A stretch of 64,000 bases of DNA from Streptomyces noursei (lineage in GTDB: Bacteria; Actinomycetota; Actinomycetes; Streptomycetales; Streptomycetaceae): positions 195,429 to 259,428 of the forward strand of contig NZ_LWBU01000363.1 of the NCBI RefSeq assembly GCF_001646665.1. Direction: 5' to 3'. The notes below the pieces were generated by a model. It did no database searches. It saw only the letters and a list, made by a program, of their open reading frames with translations, and had not been told where the DNA came from. This document shows positions 33,097-42,481 of this stretch, one piece after another. The translations under genes and the position numbers were made by a program. The first letter of the stretch is position 1. Every line of letters begins with the position of its first letter.

Positions 33097-34040
33097 GCGG
33101 CGTGGGCGTGTCACCGGCCGGGCCGGAGCGGGTCGACGCCGCCGTGGTGGGCGGCGGGCCCGCGGGGCTGTCGGCGGCGATCTACCTGGCGCGCTACAAC
33201 CGCCGGGTGCTGGTGTTCGACACCGGGCACGGCCGCTCGACGCACCACCAGGTCAACCACAACTACCTGGGCTTCCCGGGCGGGATCGCCACCGTCGACC
33301 TGCGCAGGCTCGCCGCCGAGCAGCTGGCCCGGTACGACAACGCGCGGGTCGTGCACCACCTGGTCACCGGCGTCGAGCGGGACGCGGACGGCGGCTTCAC
33401 CCTGCGGTCGCAGGGCCACCGGTGGTTGGCGCGCACGATCGTGCTGGCGACGGGGGTGCTGGACCACTTCCCGCACTTCCCCGGCTGGCGCTCGTACGTG
33501 GGCCGTTCGATGTTCTGGTGCATCACCTGCGACGGGTACGAGAACCGGGGCCGCGACATCCTGGTCGTCGGCCACACCGACGCCGCCGCCGGTGAGGCGA
33601 TGCAGCTGCACGCCCTGACCGACCGGGTGCGGCTGCTGACCAACAGCCACCGCGACGACATCAGCGAAAGGTTTCGCCGGAGGCTCGCCGGTGCCGGCAT
33701 CGAGGTGGTGCACGACCGGATCCAGGAGGCCGAGGGGGCGGACGGGCTCCTGCGCGCCGTCGTCACCCGGGGCGGCCGGCGCCTCGGGCTCGACGCCCTG
33801 TTCTCCCTCCAGGGCGCCACGCCCGAGACCGCGCTCGCCCGCGCCCTCGGCGTCCGGCTGAACGACGCCGGCTACGTCGTGGTCGACTCCGAGCAGAAGA
33901 CCTCGGTGCCCGGCGTGTACGCGGCCGGCGACGTCACGTCCCTGCATTCCCACCAGGTGGCCGCGGCGGTCCACGAAGGGGCCCAGGCGGCCTCCGCCGC
34001 GCATTACTTCCTGCACCCACCGGAACTCAAGGCCGACTGA
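33093..34040 (+). CDS. Thioredoxin-reductase-like FAD/NAD(P) oxidoreductase
   Basis: 315 residues with an FAD site (VVGGGPAGLSAAIYLARY, about 17-34), the redox pair in FWCITCDGYE (C-x-x-C, about 143-146), an NAD(P) site (ILVVGHTDAAAGEAMQ) and the closing VPGVYAAGDVTS. It matches low-molecular-weight thioredoxin reductase length, but the pair is CITC instead of CATC, and no thioredoxin gene is near, so its partner is unknown. The GTG at 33093 overlaps the mak stop by four bases. Confidence 0.85.
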   Translation: MSGVGVSPAGPERVDAAVVGGGPAGLSAAIYLARYNRRVLVFDTGHGRSTHHQVNHNYLGFPGGIATVDLRRLAAEQLARYDNARVVHHLVTGVERDADGGFTLRSQGHRWLARTIVLATGVLDHFPHFPGWRSYVGRSMFWCITCDGYENRGRDILVVGHTDAAAGEAMQLHALTDRVRLLTNSHRDDISERFRRRLAGAGIEVVHDRIQEAEGADGLLRAVVTRGGRRLGLDALFSLQGATPETALARALGVRLNDAGYVVVDSEQKTSVPGVYAAGDVTSLHSHQVAAAVHEGAQAASAAHYFLHPPELKAD

Positions 34041-34176
34041 CCGAACCTCAGTTCAGGAAGTCGGCGGAGGTTCATTGCCGCACGAACGGACGGCCGCCAA
34101 TGATGGCGGAGCACCGTCCCGGAAATGTGGCATTTCCATGCGCCATACCGCGCGGGGCCGAAAAGGAGACTTCCCC

Positions 34177-34881
34177 ATGATTCATCAGTTCATTCTGGCG
34201 GCACCCAAGCCGGGAATGACCGCCCAGGAGTTCCAGGACTACTGGGTGGACGTCCACGCCGTGAAGTACGCCGCGAGGATCCCGCAGATCCGCAAGTACA
34301 TGGTCGACACCCGCGTCGAGACCGGTGCCGACCTCGGCACGCCGGCCCTGCCCCACCAGGGCATCGCGGAGATCTGGCTGGCCAACGGCGAGGAGCAGCT
34401 CGCCTCGCTCCAGACGGAGGAGTTCCTCCAGGGCGCCCGGCTCGACGAGCCCAACTGGGCGGCGTTCTGGCAGACGATCGTCGTCGACACCACGGCGTAC
34501 GAGGTCATCCCCGGCCCGGCGCTCGCCAAGGGCCAGGAGTGGGTGAAGCTCACCGTCCTGATGAAGCGCCGGCCGGGCCTGGACCTGGCGGAGTACCGCA
34601 AGCGGACCCTCGGCGGCTACGCCTCCGTCGTCGGCGCCACCCCGGGCCTGCGGCGCTACCTGCACGCCCACACCGTGGACGGCGCCTACGTCTTCGGCGA
34701 GGCCGGCTTCGACAGCGTCGAGCAGCTCTGGTTCGACGACGTCGACGCCCTGAAGGAGGCGCTGCGCTCGCCGTACTTCACCGGCCAGGTGGCGGCCGCC
34801 CGCGACGAGGTGGCCGACCCGAAGTACGTCTTCTCCCTCGCCGTGAAGGAGAACTGGATCATCGGCCCCGAGGCCCGCTGA
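34177..34881 (+). CDS. Tandem EthD-domain protein
   Basis: 234 residues formed of two EthD-like (dimeric alpha/beta barrel) halves: FILAAPKPGMTAQEFQDYW (1-110) and LTVLMKRRPGLDLAEYRKRT (about 125-220). Single EthD domains usually pair as dimers; here both are in one chain, suggesting one shared pocket. Some EthD relatives are small isomerases or lyases in aromatic and polyketide metabolism, but the reaction cannot be read from sequence. The ATG at 34177 follows AAAAGGAGAC. A 136-base gap before it may carry a promoter; the DJ-1/ThDP genes follow. Confidence 0.78.
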   Translation: MIHQFILAAPKPGMTAQEFQDYWVDVHAVKYAARIPQIRKYMVDTRVETGADLGTPALPHQGIAEIWLANGEEQLASLQTEEFLQGARLDEPNWAAFWQTIVVDTTAYEVIPGPALAKGQEWVKLTVLMKRRPGLDLAEYRKRTLGGYASVVGATPGLRRYLHAHTVDGAYVFGEAGFDSVEQLWFDDVDALKEALRSPYFTGQVAAARDEVADPKYVFSLAVKENWIIGPEAR

Positions 34882-34979
34882 CCCGCCCCGTACCACCGCC
34901 GACCCACCGCTGACCCACCGCCGGCGCACCGGTTGAGGCACACCGGTCCGGTCCACCACCGCATACCGAAGGAGCAGGC

Positions 34980-35816
34980 GTGGCCAGAAGGAACGCCAAG
35001 AAGATCCTCGTGATCCTGTCGGAGTACGGCTACTGGGGCGAGGAGCTCGTCGGGCCGCTGCACCACTTCGACCAGCGCGGTTACGAGGTCGTGTTCGCCA
35101 CCCCGACCGGCAGGCAGCCGCACGCGCTCCCGCCGAGCATGGACCCCACCTACATCGACCCGCCGCTGGGCAAGTCCGTGACCTCCGAGGAGGTCGCCAA
35201 GCTCACCCGGCAGATCGACGAGTCGGACCGGCTGGCCGACCCGATCGACATCTCCGGCTGGGTGCCGGAGCGCCCCTACACGGCGGACGAGGACTACCTG
35301 CGCAAGCTGGAGGCCTACCACCGCGCCGTGGACCTGGTCGCCCAGGAGCTGGAGGAGTACGACGCGCTGCTGATCGTCGGCGGCTCCGGCCCGATCGTGG
35401 ACCTGGCCAACAACGAGCGGGTGCACCAGATCATCCTGTCCTTCCTGCGCGCCGGGAAGCCGATCGCCGCCGAGTGCTACGGCGTCGCCCCGCTCGCGTT
35501 CGCCCGTGACTGGGAGGACCGCAAGTCGATCATCTGGGGCAAGCACGTCACCGGTCACTGCAAGGAGTACGACTACAAGGACGGGACCGGATTCCTCGGC
35601 ACCGACTTCGTCATGGGGCCGCCGCCGTACCCGCTGGAGTACATCCTGCGCGACGCCACCGGTCCGGACGGCCGCTACCACGGCAATTTCGGCAAGGAAA
35701 CGTCGGTGATCGTGGACTACCCGTTCATCACCGGGCGTTCGACGCCGGACTCGTACCTCACCGGCGAGAAGGTCGTCGAGGTTCTCGAGGACGGGCTGCG
35801 CCGCTTCGGCTGGTAA
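34980..35816 (+). CDS. DJ-1/PfpI-family protein 1
   Basis: 278 residues with the class I glutamine amidotransferase-like fold. KKILVILSEYGYWGEELVGP starts the first strand, DALLIVGGSGPIVDL gives the central glycine loop and the nucleophile elbow AAECYGVAPL puts the cysteine at residue 166. A preceding acidic loop could form the usual Glu/Cys pair. It resembles the glyoxalase III/chaperone branch, but the 65-residue insert before the elbow (DPTYIDPPLG to RAVDL) is larger than in DJ-1. GTG start at 34980 after AAGGAG. Confidence 0.8.
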   Translation: MARRNAKKILVILSEYGYWGEELVGPLHHFDQRGYEVVFATPTGRQPHALPPSMDPTYIDPPLGKSVTSEEVAKLTRQIDESDRLADPIDISGWVPERPYTADEDYLRKLEAYHRAVDLVAQELEEYDALLIVGGSGPIVDLANNERVHQIILSFLRAGKPIAAECYGVAPLAFARDWEDRKSIIWGKHVTGHCKEYDYKDGTGFLGTDFVMGPPPYPLEYILRDATGPDGRYHGNFGKETSVIVDYPFITGRSTPDSYLTGEKVVEVLEDGLRRFGW

Positions 35817-35847
35817 TTCAACGGTTGACCGACGAGAGAAGGAAGAC

Positions 35848-37515
35848 ATGGCCAGGCAGGGCAAAGCGGCGATCATCGAGCAATTCCTCGCCGATGGAAT
35901 TCCCTATATGTTCGGCAATCCAGGAACGGTCGAGCAGGGATTCCTGGACGCGCTGGAGGACTACGACGGCCTCCAGTACATCCTGACCCTGCAGGAGACG
36001 GTCGCCGCCGGCATCGCCGACGGGTACGCCCGGGCCACCGGCCGCCCGGCGCTGCTCCAGCTCCACAGCGGCGTCGGTCTCGGCAACGCGATCGGCATGC
36101 TCTACCAGGCCAAGCGCGGCCACTCGCCGCTCGTGGTGATCGCCGGTGAGGCCGGGGTCCGGTACGACGCGATGGACGCGCAGATGGCGGCCGACCTGGT
36201 CGCCATGGCGGCGCCCGTCACCAAGTACGCGACCCGGGTGACCGACCCGCACTCGGTGCTGCGGGTGCTGCGCCGGGCCATGAAGATGGCGATGACGCCG
36301 CCGCGCGGCCCGGTCTTCGTCTCCCTTCCCATGGACGTCCTGGACGCGGTCAACACCGAGCCGGTCGTCCCCAGCACGTTCCTGGAGACCCGGGCGCTGC
36401 CGGTGCCCTCCCTGGTGGAGCAGGCGGCGCGGCTGCTGGCCGGCGCCGAGAAGCCGGTCGTCATCGTGGGCGACGGCGTCTCGGCGTCCGGCGGGCAGGC
36501 GGAGCTGGTGCGGGTGGCCGAGCAGCTGGGCGCCGACGTGTGGGGCATGGACTTCTCCGAGGTGAACCTGGACGCCCGGCACCCGCTGTACCGGGGCCAG
36601 TTGGGCCACATGTTCGGCGAGGTCAGCCGGGCGGCGGTGAAGGACGCGGACGCGGTGCTGATCGTCGGCACGTACGTGTTCGGCGAGGTGTTCCCGGTGC
36701 TGGACAACCCGTTCCGCGAGGACGCCAGGATCGTCCACGTCGACCTCGACGGGTACGAGATCGCCAAGAACCACCCGGTCACCCTCGGCCTGGTCGCCGA
36801 CCCGAAGGCGACGCTCGCCGCGCTCGCCACCGAGCTGGAGGGCCGGCTGTCGGCGGAGGCACGGGCGCTGGCGTCGGGGCGGCTGGAGCTGCGCCGCCGC
36901 GAGCAGCCGGCCGGACCGGAGGACGACGGCTCGCTGCTGCACCACTTCCTGCGGGAGGTGGCCGGGCAGGCCCCGGAGGACCTGATGGTCTTCGACGAGG
37001 CGCTGACGGCGGCCGGGCCGCTCAACGCGTACCTGCCGGGGCGGCTGCCGGGCCACTGGTTCTCCACCCGCGGCGGCTCGCTGGGCGTGGGCATCCCCGG
37101 CGCGCTCGGCATCAAGCTGGCCCACCCGGACAAGACCGTGATCGCCTTCACCGGGGACGGCGGCTCGATGTACACGTTCCAGGCGCTGTACACGGCCGTC
37201 CGGCACGGCATCGGCGCCAAGTTCGTGATCTGCAACAACCGCAGCTACAAGCTGCTCGACCTGAACATCGAGCAGTACTGGCGGGAGCGGGACATCCCCG
37301 AGCACGCCCATCCGACGCCGTTCGACCTGTCCCACCCCGACATCGGCTTCAGCCGGATCGCCGAGGGGTTCGGCGTCGAGGCGCTGCGGGTCGACGACCA
37401 CGAGCAGGTGGCGTACGCGGTCAAGCGGATGTTCGCCGACGACAAGCCGTTCCTCGTCGACCTGCGGACCACCGAGGGAACAACCGAAGGGGGGACCCAT
37501 GGCCGGCACAGCTGA
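35848..37515 (+). CDS. Thiamine-diphosphate enzyme of the benzoylformate decarboxylase/acetolactate synthase type
   Basis: 555 residues with three domains. The pyrimidine domain has the catalytic glutamate (LQETVAAGIADGYA, E50) and LQLHSGVGLGNAIG with H73, a histidine placed as in benzoylformate decarboxylase. A central Rossmann-like domain follows, then the ThDP/Mg2+ motif starting GDGGSMYTFQAL (about 437) and ending ICNN. It should decarboxylate or join a 2-oxo acid, substrate unknown. It is sandwiched between two DJ-1-like genes, and the second starts 17 bases before its stop, so the three are made together. A second, more divergent family member is at 55635-57284. Confidence 0.85.
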   Translation: MARQGKAAIIEQFLADGIPYMFGNPGTVEQGFLDALEDYDGLQYILTLQETVAAGIADGYARATGRPALLQLHSGVGLGNAIGMLYQAKRGHSPLVVIAGEAGVRYDAMDAQMAADLVAMAAPVTKYATRVTDPHSVLRVLRRAMKMAMTPPRGPVFVSLPMDVLDAVNTEPVVPSTFLETRALPVPSLVEQAARLLAGAEKPVVIVGDGVSASGGQAELVRVAEQLGADVWGMDFSEVNLDARHPLYRGQLGHMFGEVSRAAVKDADAVLIVGTYVFGEVFPVLDNPFREDARIVHVDLDGYEIAKNHPVTLGLVADPKATLAALATELEGRLSAEARALASGRLELRRREQPAGPEDDGSLLHHFLREVAGQAPEDLMVFDEALTAAGPLNAYLPGRLPGHWFSTRGGSLGVGIPGALGIKLAHPDKTVIAFTGDGGSMYTFQALYTAVRHGIGAKFVICNNRSYKLLDLNIEQYWRERDIPEHAHPTPFDLSHPDIGFSRIAEGFGVEALRVDDHEQVAYAVKRMFADDKPFLVDLRTTEGTTEGGTHGRHS

Positions 37516-38107
37516 GACACCCGTACGCGACGGGGTGCTCACCGGCCGGAGGATCGCGATCCTCGCGGAGAGCGACTTCTACGAGCCCGAGATCGCCTAC
37601 TACCAGCGCCGGTTCGCCGAGGAGGGCGCCCGCGTCGACTTCCTCACCCGGCTGTGGGGCAACAGGTCCATCACCTTCACCGGCCACGAGTACCGTGCGC
37701 CGCTGACCGTGACCCGCAGCCTGGAGGACCTCGACGACCGGCGGCTGCGCGAGTACAGCGCCCTGATCGTGCCGTCCGGCATGGTCGCGGACCGGCTGCG
37801 CTACACCGAGGACATCGAGCGGCTGGCGCCGGCCACCGACCTGCTGCGCCGGGCGTTCGCCCGGTCGGGAGTGGTCAAGGGCATCATCTGCCACGGCATG
37901 TGGCTGGCCGCGTCGATCCCGTACGTGGTGCGCGGCCGCAAGGTGGTCTGCCACAACAACCTCATCGGGGACGTCCGCAACATGGGCGCCAACTACGTGG
38001 ACCAGGACGTCGTCGTGGACGGGGACCTGGTGACCGCGAGGACGGGCGACCACTGCCATCTGTTCGCCAGGACCATCATCGACGAGCTCGTGCTGCGAGG
38101 GGCGTGA
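37499..38107 (+). CDS. DJ-1/PfpI-family protein 2
   Basis: 202 residues, closer to the PfpI/DJ-1 protease-like group: RRIAILAESDFYEPEIAYY, SALIVPSGMVADRLRY and nucleophile elbow KGIICHGMWLAAS (C131 followed by the family histidine H132). C-terminal CHNNLIGDVRNMGANYVDQD is typical of this branch. It is not a copy of DJ-1 protein 1; the two differ in length and elbow. ATG after GAAGGGGGGA, overlapping the ThDP gene by 17 bases. Confidence 0.83.
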   Translation: MAGTAETPVRDGVLTGRRIAILAESDFYEPEIAYYQRRFAEEGARVDFLTRLWGNRSITFTGHEYRAPLTVTRSLEDLDDRRLREYSALIVPSGMVADRLRYTEDIERLAPATDLLRRAFARSGVVKGIICHGMWLAASIPYVVRGRKVVCHNNLIGDVRNMGANYVDQDVVVDGDLVTARTGDHCHLFARTIIDELVLRGA

Positions 38108-38112
38108 ATGCC

Positions 38113-39960
38113 ATGTCCACCACTTCCGACACCGTGAACTTCACGTTCTCCGACACCATCGCGGGCCGCGTCACCGGCTTCGACCGCGACGCCCGGGTGG
38201 TCAGCGTGGTCACCCCGGGCGGCACGGAGTTCCGGATATCCCTGGACGGCGATCCGAGCGCGGAGCTGCTGCACAACCTGGGAGAGCCGTACCAGGACGC
38301 CACCGGCCACATCGACGACATGCTCCGCGAGGGCGCCTTCGTCCTGGCGTACGGCGTCTTCTACCCCGGCGGGGAGCGGCTGCGGTTCGAGGCCAAGCGG
38401 CTGATCTTCACGGGCCGGCAGGGCGACGACTTCCGCTTCGAGGAGGCGGGCTGGTGGGTCCGGCAGATCAAGGAGATCGCCGCGTTCTACCGCAAGGCGC
38501 AGTTCGGCGACGGACCGGTCGACTTCACCGGGTACCGCACCGAGATCCGGCTCGGCGGGGAGAAGACCGCCAGCCACGTCCAGGAGACCGACACGATCTC
38601 CCGGCTGGTGTACGGCATGGCGTCGGCGTTCCTGCTGACCGGTGACGACGAGTACCTGGAGGTCGCCGAGCGCGGCACCGAGTACCTGCGCGAGCACATG
38701 CGGTTCGTCGACACCGACGAGAACGTCGTGTACTGGTACCACGGGCTGTCCATCGACGGCGACGTCGAGAAGAAGCTGTTCACCTCGGAGTTCTCCGACG
38801 ACTACGACGCCCTGCCGGCGTACGAGCAGATCTACGCCCTCGCCGGTCCCGTCCAGACGTACCGGATCACCGGCGACCCGCGGATCAGGAACGACGCCGA
38901 CGCCACGATCCGGCTGTTCGACCGGTTCTACCTGGACTCGGAGCACGGCGGGTACTTCTCGCACATCGACCCGATCCTGCTGAGCCCGCACCACGAGTCG
39001 CTGGGCCCGAACAAGGCCCGCAAGAACTGGAACTCGGTCGGCGACCACGCCCCCGCCTACCTGATCAACCTGTACCTGGCCACCGGCGAGAAGGCCTACG
39101 CCGACATGCTGGAGTACACCTTCGACACCATCGTCGAGCGGTTCCCCGACCCGAAGAACAGCCCGTTCGTCCAGGAGCGGTTCCACCAGGACTGGTCGCC
39201 CGACACCACCCACGGCTGGCAGCAGGACCGGGCGGTCGTCGGCCACAACCTGAAGATCGCCTGGAACCTGATGCGGATGCACAGCCTCCGCCCCAAGGCC
39301 GAGTACCTGGAGACCGCCGCGTCCCTCGGCGAGACGATGCCCGCGGTCGGCGGCGACCGGCAGCGCGGCGGCTGGTACGACGTGGTCGAGCGGATCAAGC
39401 GGGACGGCGAGGAGCACTTCCGCTTCGCCTGGCACGACCGCAAGGCCTGGTGGCAGCAGGAGCAGGCGATCCTCGCCTACCTGATCCTGCACGGCATCAC
39501 CGGCCGGGAGGACTTCCGCGACGAGGCACGCGACGCCCAGTCCTTCTACAACGCCTTCTTCCTCGACCACGACGAGGGCGCCGTCTACTTCAACACCCTG
39601 GCCAGCGGCCTGCCGTACCTGCTGGGCGTGGAGCGGCTCAAGGGCAGCCACTCGATGAGCATGTACCACTCGGCGGAGCTGTGCTACCTGGCCGCCGTCT
39701 ACAACAACCTGCTCGTCAACGGCAAGCCGATGGACTTCTGGTTCAAGCCCGACCCGTCCGACCTGGACGGCCGGCTGCTGCGGGTCGCGCCCGACCTGCT
39801 GCCGGCCGGTTCGGTGCGGATCGAGTCCGTCGAGATCGAGGGCGAACCCCACACCGACTTCGACTCCGCCGCCCTGACGGTGACGCTCCCCGAGACCTCC
39901 GGCCGTGTGAAGGTCAAGGTCCGCCTCGCCCCCCGGGGCGGGACGGAGGTGACCGGATGA
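38113..39960 (+). CDS. AGE-family (N-acylglucosamine 2-epimerase-like) protein with N-terminal extension
   Basis: 615 residues. The central part (about 130-510) has the alpha6/alpha6 barrel of N-acylglucosamine 2-epimerases and related isomerases (HVQETDTISRLVYGMASAFL, SVGDHAPAYLINLYLATGEK, RAVVGHNLKIAWNLMRMHSL, HDRKAWWQQEQAILAYLILH). The first 130 residues form an extra beta domain and the last 80 another (RIESVEIEGEPHTDFDSAAL). It is longer than the 380-420 residues of simple AGE enzymes. It may act on a sugar or glucan, matching the glycogen genes that follow. ATG 38113 gives a better ribosome spacing than GTG 38104. Confidence 0.78.
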   Translation: MSTTSDTVNFTFSDTIAGRVTGFDRDARVVSVVTPGGTEFRISLDGDPSAELLHNLGEPYQDATGHIDDMLREGAFVLAYGVFYPGGERLRFEAKRLIFTGRQGDDFRFEEAGWWVRQIKEIAAFYRKAQFGDGPVDFTGYRTEIRLGGEKTASHVQETDTISRLVYGMASAFLLTGDDEYLEVAERGTEYLREHMRFVDTDENVVYWYHGLSIDGDVEKKLFTSEFSDDYDALPAYEQIYALAGPVQTYRITGDPRIRNDADATIRLFDRFYLDSEHGGYFSHIDPILLSPHHESLGPNKARKNWNSVGDHAPAYLINLYLATGEKAYADMLEYTFDTIVERFPDPKNSPFVQERFHQDWSPDTTHGWQQDRAVVGHNLKIAWNLMRMHSLRPKAEYLETAASLGETMPAVGGDRQRGGWYDVVERIKRDGEEHFRFAWHDRKAWWQQEQAILAYLILHGITGREDFRDEARDAQSFYNAFFLDHDEGAVYFNTLASGLPYLLGVERLKGSHSMSMYHSAELCYLAAVYNNLLVNGKPMDFWFKPDPSDLDGRLLRVAPDLLPAGSVRIESVEIEGEPHTDFDSAALTVTLPETSGRVKVKVRLAPRGGTEVTG

Positions 39961-40298
39961 CCGTCAAGGTCAACGCGCGCTCCGAGGGCGACGTCACCGT
40001 CGTCGCCCTCGACGGGGAGATCAACAGCACCACCTCCGGCGGCCTCCAGGCCCAGCTGCTGCCCTTCATCCGGCAGGGCGCCGAGGTGCTCGTCGACCTC
40101 ACCGGGGTGTCCTACGTCTCCAGCGCCGGACTGCGCACCCTGCTCATCGTGCACCGGCGCGCCCAGCAGCTCAGCGCCCGGATCACCCTCGTCGGCCTGT
40201 CGGAGGAGGTCACCTTCGTCATGAACGCCACCGGCTTCCTGGACTTCTTCCGGATAGGCGCGGACGTCGACTCCGAGCTGGAGCGGGCGGCGCGATGA
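39957..40298 (+). CDS. STAS-domain anti-sigma factor antagonist 1
   Basis: 113 residues, a single STAS domain like SpoIIAA/RsbV. The switch serine lies in VSYVSSAGLRTLL (S55/S56). In the family, the unphosphorylated form binds the anti-sigma kinase and frees a sigma factor; the kinase inactivates it and a SpoIIE-type phosphatase reactivates it, and both are encoded a few genes downstream. It is coupled by ATGA to the gene before and to glgX after, so it is made with the glucan enzymes. Confidence 0.87.
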   Translation: MTVKVNARSEGDVTVVALDGEINSTTSGGLQAQLLPFIRQGAEVLVDLTGVSYVSSAGLRTLLIVHRRAQQLSARITLVGLSEEVTFVMNATGFLDFFRIGADVDSELERAAR

Positions 40299-42481
40299 GC
40301 CCCCGGGACCTGACGGAGATGCGCGAACGCGTCGACGCGTACCCCACCCACCGGATCGCCGGCTACCGGGTACGGGCCGGACGGCCCTTCCCGTACGGCG
40401 CGACCCCGGTGCCGGGCGGCGTCAACTTCTCGGTCTACTCGGACCGCGCCACCTCGATGAGCCTGGTGCTCTTCGAGCGCGGCGCGCCCGAGCCGGCCGC
40501 GGAGCTTCCCTTCCCGGCCGAGTTCCGCACCGGCAGCGTGTACGCGATGACGGTGTTCGGGCTCGACGTGGAGAACCTGGAGTACGGCTTCCGCGCCGAC
40601 GGGCCCTTCGATCCGGTGAGCGGCGACCGCTTCGACGCCCGGCGGGTGCTCAGCGACCCGTACGCCCGGCTCGTCTCGGGCCGGGACGTGTGGGGGCGGG
40701 AGCCCGACTGGAACGACGTCTACCCCTACCGGGCCCAGGTGGTGAACGACGACTTCGACTGGGGCGACGACACACCGCTGCGGATCCCCACCGAGGACCT
40801 CGTCATCTACGAGACGCACGTGCGCGGCTTCACCCGGCACCCCTCGTCGGGGGTGACGGCGCCGGGCACGTACGCCGGGCTGCGGGAGAAGATCCCGTAC
40901 CTGAAGCACCTCGGCGTCAACTGCGTGGAGCTGCTGCCGGTCTTCGAGTTCGACGAGCTGGACAACCCGCGCACCAACCCGGTGACGGGCGAGCGGCTGC
41001 ACAACTACTGGGGCTACAACACCGTTTCCTTCTTCGCCCCGAAGGCCGGCTACGCGGCCACGGGCCGGTTCGGGATGCAGGCCGACGAGTTCAAGTCGCT
41101 GGTGAAGGAGCTGCACAGGGCGGGCATCGAGGTCGTCCTCGACGTGGTGTTCAACCACACCGCCGAGGGCAACGAGTACGGGCCGACGATCTCGTTCCGC
41201 GGGCTCGACAACGCCACGTACTACATGCTCACGCCCGACGGGCAGTACTACAACTTCAGCGGCACCGGGAACACGGTCAACTGCAACCACCCGGTCGTGC
41301 GGGACTTCGTGCTGGGCTGCCTGCGCCACTGGGTGGCCGAGTACCACATCGACGGGTTCCGCTTCGACCTGGCGGCCATCCTCGACCGCGCCCCGGACGG
41401 CACCCCGCTGCCCAACCCGCCGCTGCTGGAGCAGCTCGCGTACGACCCGGTCCTGCGGCACACCAAGCTGATCGCCGAGGCGTGGGACGCGGCCGGGCTG
41501 TACCAGGTGGGCCACTTCCCCAACTACGGCCGCTGGTCGGAGTGGAACGGCAAGTACCGCGACGCGGTGCGCCGGTTCGTCAAGGGCGAGCCGGGGGTCG
41601 CCGGCGAGCTGGCCACCCGGATGGCCGGTTCACCGGACCTGTACTGGGGCCGCGGGGCGGCCGCGTCGGTCAACTTCGTCACCGCGCACGACGGGTTCAC
41701 CCTCAACGACCTGGTCTCGTACAACGACAAGCACAACGAGGCCAACGGCGAGGGCAACACCGACGGCGCCAACGACAACTACAGCTGGAACTGCGGCGAG
41801 GAGGGCCCCAGCGCCTCACCGCACGTGCGCGACCTGCGGATGCGCCAGATGAAGAACCTCATGGCGATCCTGCTCACCAGCCAGGGTGTCCCCATGATCC
41901 TGGCCGGTGACGAGGTGGGCCGCACCCAGCTCGGCAACAACAACACGTACTGCCAGGACAACGAGCTGTCGTGGTTCGACTGGGGTCTCGTCGAGGCCAA
42001 CGCCGAGCTGCTGGAGTTCACCCGCGGCCTGATCGCCTTCCGGCACGCGCACCCGGTGCTGCGCAACACCGAGCACCCGCGCGGGATCGACTCGATGGGC
42101 AGCGGCTACCCGGACGTCAGCTGGCACGGGGTGCGCGCCTGGCACCCGGACTGGGCGGACCACTGCCGGGTCGTCGCCCTGATGCGGTGCGGCCGGCACG
42201 CCAAGGGCGGGGTGCCCGACGACCACGTGTACGTCGCCGTCAACGCCCACTGGGAGCCCCACGACATGGAGCTCCCGCAACTCCCCGACGGCCAGGCCTG
42301 GCACCTGTTCGCCGACACGGGCGCCCTGATGCCGTACGGCATGCACCCGCTGGGCGAGGAGCCCCTGCTGGAGCACCCCGGGCGCTACCACCTGGGCCCG
42401 CACTCGGCGGTGATCCTCGTGGGCCGCCCCGTACCCACGACACAAGCGACGCAAGCGACGCAGAAGGAGATGGCACCGTGA
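40295..42481 (+). CDS. glgX: Glycogen debranching enzyme
   Basis: 728 residues. Cleaves alpha-1,6 branches of phosphorylase- or GlgE-modified glucans. A carbohydrate-binding N-domain (GGVNFSVYSDRATSMSLVLF) leads into the GH13 barrel with nucleophile D358 (DGFRFDLA), acid/base E395 (LIAEAWD) and the third acid in FVTAHDGFTL. Length and the NYWGYNTVSFFAP and NTYCQDNELSWFDW segments are typical of GlgX/TreX. Its start overlaps the STAS gene stop (ATGA), and the second STAS gene starts inside its stop (GTGA). Confidence 0.93.
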   Translation: MSPRDLTEMRERVDAYPTHRIAGYRVRAGRPFPYGATPVPGGVNFSVYSDRATSMSLVLFERGAPEPAAELPFPAEFRTGSVYAMTVFGLDVENLEYGFRADGPFDPVSGDRFDARRVLSDPYARLVSGRDVWGREPDWNDVYPYRAQVVNDDFDWGDDTPLRIPTEDLVIYETHVRGFTRHPSSGVTAPGTYAGLREKIPYLKHLGVNCVELLPVFEFDELDNPRTNPVTGERLHNYWGYNTVSFFAPKAGYAATGRFGMQADEFKSLVKELHRAGIEVVLDVVFNHTAEGNEYGPTISFRGLDNATYYMLTPDGQYYNFSGTGNTVNCNHPVVRDFVLGCLRHWVAEYHIDGFRFDLAAILDRAPDGTPLPNPPLLEQLAYDPVLRHTKLIAEAWDAAGLYQVGHFPNYGRWSEWNGKYRDAVRRFVKGEPGVAGELATRMAGSPDLYWGRGAAASVNFVTAHDGFTLNDLVSYNDKHNEANGEGNTDGANDNYSWNCGEEGPSASPHVRDLRMRQMKNLMAILLTSQGVPMILAGDEVGRTQLGNNNTYCQDNELSWFDWGLVEANAELLEFTRGLIAFRHAHPVLRNTEHPRGIDSMGSGYPDVSWHGVRAWHPDWADHCRVVALMRCGRHAKGGVPDDHVYVAVNAHWEPHDMELPQLPDGQAWHLFADTGALMPYGMHPLGEEPLLEHPGRYHLGPHSAVILVGRPVPTTQATQATQKEMAP

